Shown one piece after another: positions 59,712 to 64,000 of a stretch of DNA of 64,000 bases. Numbering within the stretch: position 1 is the stretch's first letter; each line of letters begins with the position of its first letter. Under the pieces are notes generated by a model. That model ran no database searches and was not told where the DNA came from. It worked only from the letters and a program-made list of their open reading frames with translations. The stretch comes from Dryas octopetala. Taxonomy: Eukaryota > Streptophyta > Magnoliopsida > Rosales > Rosaceae. Location: the NCBI GenBank assembly GCA_963921425.1, contig OY992838.1:4650001-4714000 (forward strand), read 5' to 3'. The translations under genes were made by a program, and so were the position numbers.

Positions 59712-59719
59712 TATATAAA
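59712..59719 (+). promoter_or_regulatory. TATA box of the EF-hand gene
   Basis: TATATAAA lies 87 bp upstream of the ATG. The tandem copy has the same box at 62927-62934. Confidence 0.7.
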
Positions 59720-59798
59720 TTGACCTTGCGCTCTCAACCAAACAAGCTAGCCTTTCTTGTACGTTCACAAAGAAGAATTTCGATCAAGATCAGTTCAT

Positions 59799-60101
59799 AT
59801 GGTTAGGGACGTCCATGTTCCGATCCGGAATAAGGAGCCAACCGTGGTTGTTAAGAAGGTGCATGTTCCCTGGAGTAAGGAGCAGGTAGCAGATCTTTTC
59901 AACAGCGTTGACGTGGACCGAGACGGCAAACTCTCCAAGGAGGAGCTCATGGCCGCGTTCCGGAAACTTGGGTCGCGTTGGAGCAGTTTCAGAGCTGGCA
60001 GAGCGTTGCGCCATGTAGATGCCAACCATGACGGACTCATTTCTAAAGAAGAGCTCCAAGACCTTGTCAACTATGCCATAGAACGTGGCTATAAACTATA
60101 A
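59799..60101 (+). CDS. Small EF-hand calcium-binding protein
   Basis: One exon encodes 100 residues. Two EF-hands occur: loop 1 DVDRDGKLSKEE (38-49) and loop 2 DANHDGLISKEE (74-85). Both have Asp at positions 1, 3 or equivalent, the central Gly and Glu at position 12, so both should bind calcium. The size and two-EF design are like polcalcin or small CML proteins, but the N-terminus (VRDVHVPIRNKEPTVVVKKV) is not typical and I do not assign a subfamily. It probably works as a cytosolic calcium sensor. A longer frame upstream lacks an ATG, so 59799 is the start. A damaged tandem copy lies about 3.2 kb downstream. Confidence 0.82.
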   Translation: MVRDVHVPIRNKEPTVVVKKVHVPWSKEQVADLFNSVDVDRDGKLSKEELMAAFRKLGSRWSSFRAGRALRHVDANHDGLISKEELQDLVNYAIERGYKL

Positions 60102-60826
60102 ATAATTAGTACTTGTTGTGCTTGCTACGTGTTATATGTATGCATGTGTATCTATGTAATTGTGAGCCATAGCTATATATATGTGTGTGGTAGCGAAGGA
60201 AGGAGGTGACCTTTTGTTGCCCCTCTTTTGCAAGTGTAGATGAATATATTAGAACCCTGATAATGAGACGTTTTTAGAAACATGCTTCCATATATAAGTA
60301 TGTACATATAAATATATACACAGTCATTCTCTCACATCTGTATTTCTTTTGTTCGCGGATTCTAGGCGATGAGCGCTCAGAGGTGGTTTCTCGGCTTTAT
60401 GTTAAGTTCTAAGTCTAAAAGTTTTTGGGCTCAAAATTTCAGACTTAAAACCTAACATGCAGCTTCCACAAGTCTTATTCTATCTACACCCTAGGAAGAT
60501 ATGTGTGGGGTGAACCCGTTGTGGATGAGGTTTAAAATTAACTAATTGGAAGAAGCAGCGCCAAGCACTGCAAGAAGTGCTTGACTTTTATTAGGTTTTA
60601 GCTCTAGGATTTTGAGTGGACCTCCACAAGCCATTCTACACTCTATAGTGGTGAACTTGTCAAAGATTGGGTCAAAAACAGCATAACAACGGCGGCAAAT
60701 ACCGCAAAAAGCGCTCGCCAGTTATTAAAAAACCACCACCTAGCACTCAACACCAAAAATTCGCAAAAAATGATTTGTAGTTGTCCACTCTAGAGAATAT
60801 ATTTTTCTCTCTCTTTATATATGCAC
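60102..60826. other. 3' region of the EF-hand gene
   Basis: Bases 60183-60265 match 63520-63605, part of the tandem duplication. The rest has no gene. Confidence 0.5.
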
Positions 60827-60831
60827 ACGCA

Positions 60832-60880
<49 letters not shown>

Positions 60881-60881
60881 T
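60827..60881. repeat. (CA)n(TA)n microsatellite
   Basis: About 20 CA units are followed by a short TA tract. It marks the left border of the foldback element. Confidence 0.9.
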
Positions 60882-61254
60882 CTATTGAGACATATCTCAA
60901 CTTATTTATGTTGAGGTATACCCTATTAGGGCCCACACGAGTTTTTTTGTGTCGATCGGAACCGTTCATTTTTTACAACTCCATTGGTAGATCATCCTTG
61001 CAAAAAATTAGTCAAATCGGAAATCATTTGCCTATCTAACTTTGATCAAATAAATGGACAAACCAAATATTTTCAATGAAACCGTCCACAAAGTTAGATA
61101 GGCAAATGATTTCCGATTTGACTAATTTTTTGCAAGGATAATCTTTCAATGAAGATAATCCTTGCGAACGGTTCGGATCGACACAAAACGACTCGCGTGG
61201 GCCCCAACAAGGTTATACCTCAACATAAATAAGTTGAGATATACTTCAATAAAA
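60882..61254. repeat. Foldback element, nearly all hairpin
   Basis: The left half (60882-61065) and right half (about 61080-61254) are reverse complements over almost their full length: 'tctcaacttatttatgttga' with 'tcaacataaataagttgaga', 'gtgtcgatcggaaccgttc' with 'gaacggttcggatcgacac', and 'aaaaaattagtcaaatcgga' with its mirror. Only about 15 bp in the middle are unpaired. TA-rich tracts flank both sides, so any duplication is hidden. The class is uncertain. Confidence 0.88.
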
Positions 61255-61259
61255 GGAGC

Positions 61260-61296
<37 letters not shown>

Positions 61297-62926
61297 ACAT
61301 AAATAGGTCACACAACTTTCACAATTTACCCAAAATCAATAAGTTGACTAGTTGAGAGAACCAACACCTTATAAATTATTATGCAAGGCTATAATTTACT
61401 AATATAGGACAACACTATACAATCTTTAAGCTTAAGTACGTACAATTCCAAGCTAGTGGCAACGACCTTGCCTTGTGTAGTTCAATTCCTTTTAATTTTT
61501 AGAAAAATTTACAAAAATATGTAGTAATTTAAATTTTTGTTGAACAATATGTTAATTGGCTAGCTCTCCCACAAAAATATGTTAAGTACTCCGCCACTGA
61601 GCCCAACCATCACAGAAAAATCGATCCATATACACATGTAACATGCCATGAATTGTACGTTTCTATCACTTTAACATTGTGGAGAGAACCAATATTTAGT
61701 TGGTTTTTCGATTATTTAAGCCACTCCATCGATTTTGAATCCTTCGGATATAAAATTGTGGATACAGGCCGGTCGAAGAGGCCGGCTAAAAGAATCCGTT
61801 AAGATGCGTGCTTATCTTTTCTCTTCAAGGTCCCATTCCCATGGTGGATTTTGATTCGCACCATTAATCCAAGATATTTTAGTTTGTCTCCGATTTATTA
61901 CTGATCAAGTTAGGAACATTTTTTGACCAAAAACATGACTACCTGACTATATAGGGCAGTAATACCGATTATTTACTAAGTCTCTTTAATCAATTTGTAA
62001 AAGGCTTCACGAACCCAAAAGTTGAATTGTTCCTTATAATTTCCATCATTGTCAAAAAGCACATGAAGCATTTTAGTACAGTTATAAGCTTTTGATACTT
62101 GTGTAGATATTCCTATAAGCTCACAAACCCTTTTGACCAATCTAACAATGCAAGCATCTATTATCACTTGCAGAGTTCCAACCTTCATTTGCACGCACAA
62201 AACTAATCTATATGCTATATTTATTTTTCGAATGGACTATAATTTATCAATTTCATCTCAGGAAAGTACATAAACAATAACTAGAAAATTCACAACATGC
62301 CACCTAGCTAGAAACAAGAAAGACACGATTTAAAAAGAAGAAGAATTAGAATGAATAATGATAGTTTGACTGCATTTTAGACCATATATATATATATATA
62401 TATTAGTTGATCACATACTCAATTCACTTCGTCAGAATTAATAATAGATGTAAGAAATACACATAATCAATTGATAGGTCTACAAGTGTGTAGTTCCCTT
62501 AACACTTTTCAAGTAAAATTAATCAACTGGGTGTGTGGATCAAGTTGCCTTTATAAATTTATAATCTTTAAATTTGTAATGCATATGCTTATTTTTCTTG
62601 ACTAGCTTTTAAATATATATAGCTGTGTAATTCTTATTGTAGGAAACAAATAATGAAGTGATCTTCCTAACACTTTTTGGATGTGAAAGAAGTTACATAA
62701 ATTTTTTAATTTATATTACTCGATTAAAATTAAAACAAGCAAATATATGCAAGACAAATAGAGAATCAAAATTCTGCATTGATCAGTATTGAAACAAATC
62801 AAAAAGTAATATAATAAGAATCTAAGTTCTAGCTTCTCGGAGACTCCTGAGCCATGCATGTGACTCCGTGAATTAGAATATATTTTTAAGGTCCAACGTC
62901 TACATGTAGGGGACCAGGCAGACCTC
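61255..62926. other. Duplicated upstream region of the second EF-hand copy
   Basis: Bases about 61720-62220 resemble 59050-59560 ('atggtggattttgattcgca', 'cttcacgaacccaaaagttga'). A (TA)n tract lies at about 61263-61292. A 20-bp insert at 61556-61575 is flanked by AATATGTTAA on both sides. No gene is seen. Confidence 0.55.
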
Positions 62927-63003
62927 TATATAAATTTCAAGTCACCCAACAACACTAAGCCTTAATTTCTTGTAGTGTGCAGGTCTGGGAAGAATTTCTT
63001 TCG

Positions 63004-63256
63004 ATGTTGAAGAAGCCGACCCGTGTTCCCTACACTAAGGAGCAGATAACCAGTGTTTTCACAAGTCATGACAAGGACGGAAACGGCCTACTCTCCATGG
63101 CTGAGCTCGATGCAGCCTTCACCAAACTCGGCGCGCTTTGGCCAGGTTTCCGAAGTTGGAGAGGACTCAAGCAACGATGATGGGTTCATTTCCATAGATG
63201 ATGAGCTAGGAAAGTTTGTCGATTATGCCCTCAAACAAGGGTATACTATAGCTTAA
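63004..63256 (+). pseudogene. Tandem copy of the EF-hand gene, broken in the second EF-hand
   Basis: The frame from ATG 63004 (MLKKPTRVPYTKEQ) reads through a good first EF loop (DKDGNGLLSMAE) and ends at a stop at 63178-63180 after 58 residues. The remaining part (NDDGFISIDDELGKFVDYALKQGYTIA, ending at 63256) is in the next frame. Compared with the copy at 59799, a few bases are missing just before the second loop, including its first Asp. A conserved TATATAAA lies at 62927-62934. It could make a one-EF-hand peptide, or be dead. The duplicated flanks show that it arose by tandem duplication. Confidence 0.8.
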
Positions 63257-64000
63257 AGTGACATAATTACTATTTATATATATATATATATGTACGTACG
63301 TAACTGCCATACTTATCAGGAAAATATTTATCTATACTCGTTGTATACAAAGAGTCTCTCGTATTTATTGGTTATGTTCTAATCTCATAATATATGTTTG
63401 AAAGATATACTTGTTGAATATGAGAGACTCGTTACATACAATAAGTATACATAAGCAGTTTTTCTTTGTATTGAATAATAATAAGTATGGTGATTATATA
63501 TATATATATATATATATATAATGCGGTGCATGGTAGTGAAAGAAGGAGGTGATCCTTTCATTGCCCCTCTTTGCCAGGGTAGATGAATCAGAACCCGGCC
63601 TGATTATATATGTACTGTTATGTAATATCCAATTAACCAAAAATAAAATGAATTAGAGAATAATAAACGTGTTTTATGACTACTACATACATATATGATA
63701 TATATATATATGTATGTATGTATGTATGTTTTCACATAACTAGCTCACACACAGATGGACGATTATTCATGTAATGACTATTCATTAATTATATAATTTA
63801 GATCTTGCTGCATGTGCCTGATACAATTCCATCATATGGAGATGAGATCCACTCAACACCGGCTAGATATGTTTACGTTATTTCTCAAACGTTAAACATA
63901 GTGGACATGACATCACCATCAGTGATCTTAAGTCCAAGACTCCAAGTTTTATGGGATCGATAAAGTAAGGATAGAGATCTAAATTCAAATATTCATGCGA
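63257..64000. other. Downstream of the EF-hand tandem copy
   Basis: Bases 63520-63605 repeat the 3' region of the first copy. (TA)n and (TATG)n microsatellites occur near 63275, 63498 and 63700. No gene is seen to the end of the window. Confidence 0.5.

Overview
The window is eudicot nuclear DNA. Its genes have short exons and AT-rich introns, and its intergenic DNA is full of MITEs, LTR relics and AT microsatellites. The proteins are typical of land plants: CYP707A, LHCA5, TIC22, WEB1, GUX and a PLS-type PPR. From remembered similarity the source looks like a woody rosid, perhaps Rosaceae (inference only; no search was run).

Layout. 367-3154 (+) is a COQ10 START-domain gene in four exons with one GC-AG intron. 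3.2-16.6 kb has no convincing gene. It holds a foldback element, a perfect 35-bp-arm inverted repeat, a solo LTR with intact target duplications, hAT-like and TRIM remnants, and two adjacent TRIM elements each with its own target duplication. 16770-19712 (+) is a nine-exon ABA 8'-hydroxylase (CYP707A). 20237-21319 (-) is a chloroplast thioredoxin-like protein. 22661-23124 (+) is an SCP2 sterol carrier. 23.9-26.9 kb is a Mutator-like insertion that split one of two copies of a sequence lying upstream of an alpha-amylase gene (27593-29226, +). Then come an intronless PPR gene (30023-32221, +), a Mutator-type MITE, a CYPRO4/VID27-like gene (33978-36710, +) and LHCA5 (37724-39167, +). Three minus-strand genes follow: WEB1-like (39793-42785), GUX2-like (47080-49124) and TIC22 (51698-54184). 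The right end has a non-autonomous hAT element, a second solo LTR of the 7947 family, and a tandem pair of EF-hand genes. The second EF-hand copy is broken in its second EF loop.

Several genes serve the chloroplast (LHCA5, TIC22, the thioredoxin-like protein, the WEB1-like protein), but nothing suggests a co-regulated cluster. They look like ordinary neighbours.

The least expected pattern is a scattered set of 12-20 bp insertions. Most read TGGCCAA or GACA followed by poly(A), and each sits between 10-17 bp direct repeats. They resemble the smallest possible poly(A)-tailed retroposition products, or filler left by break repair. All gene models are my own splice reconstructions from reading frame, GT/GC-AG borders and remembered family sequences.
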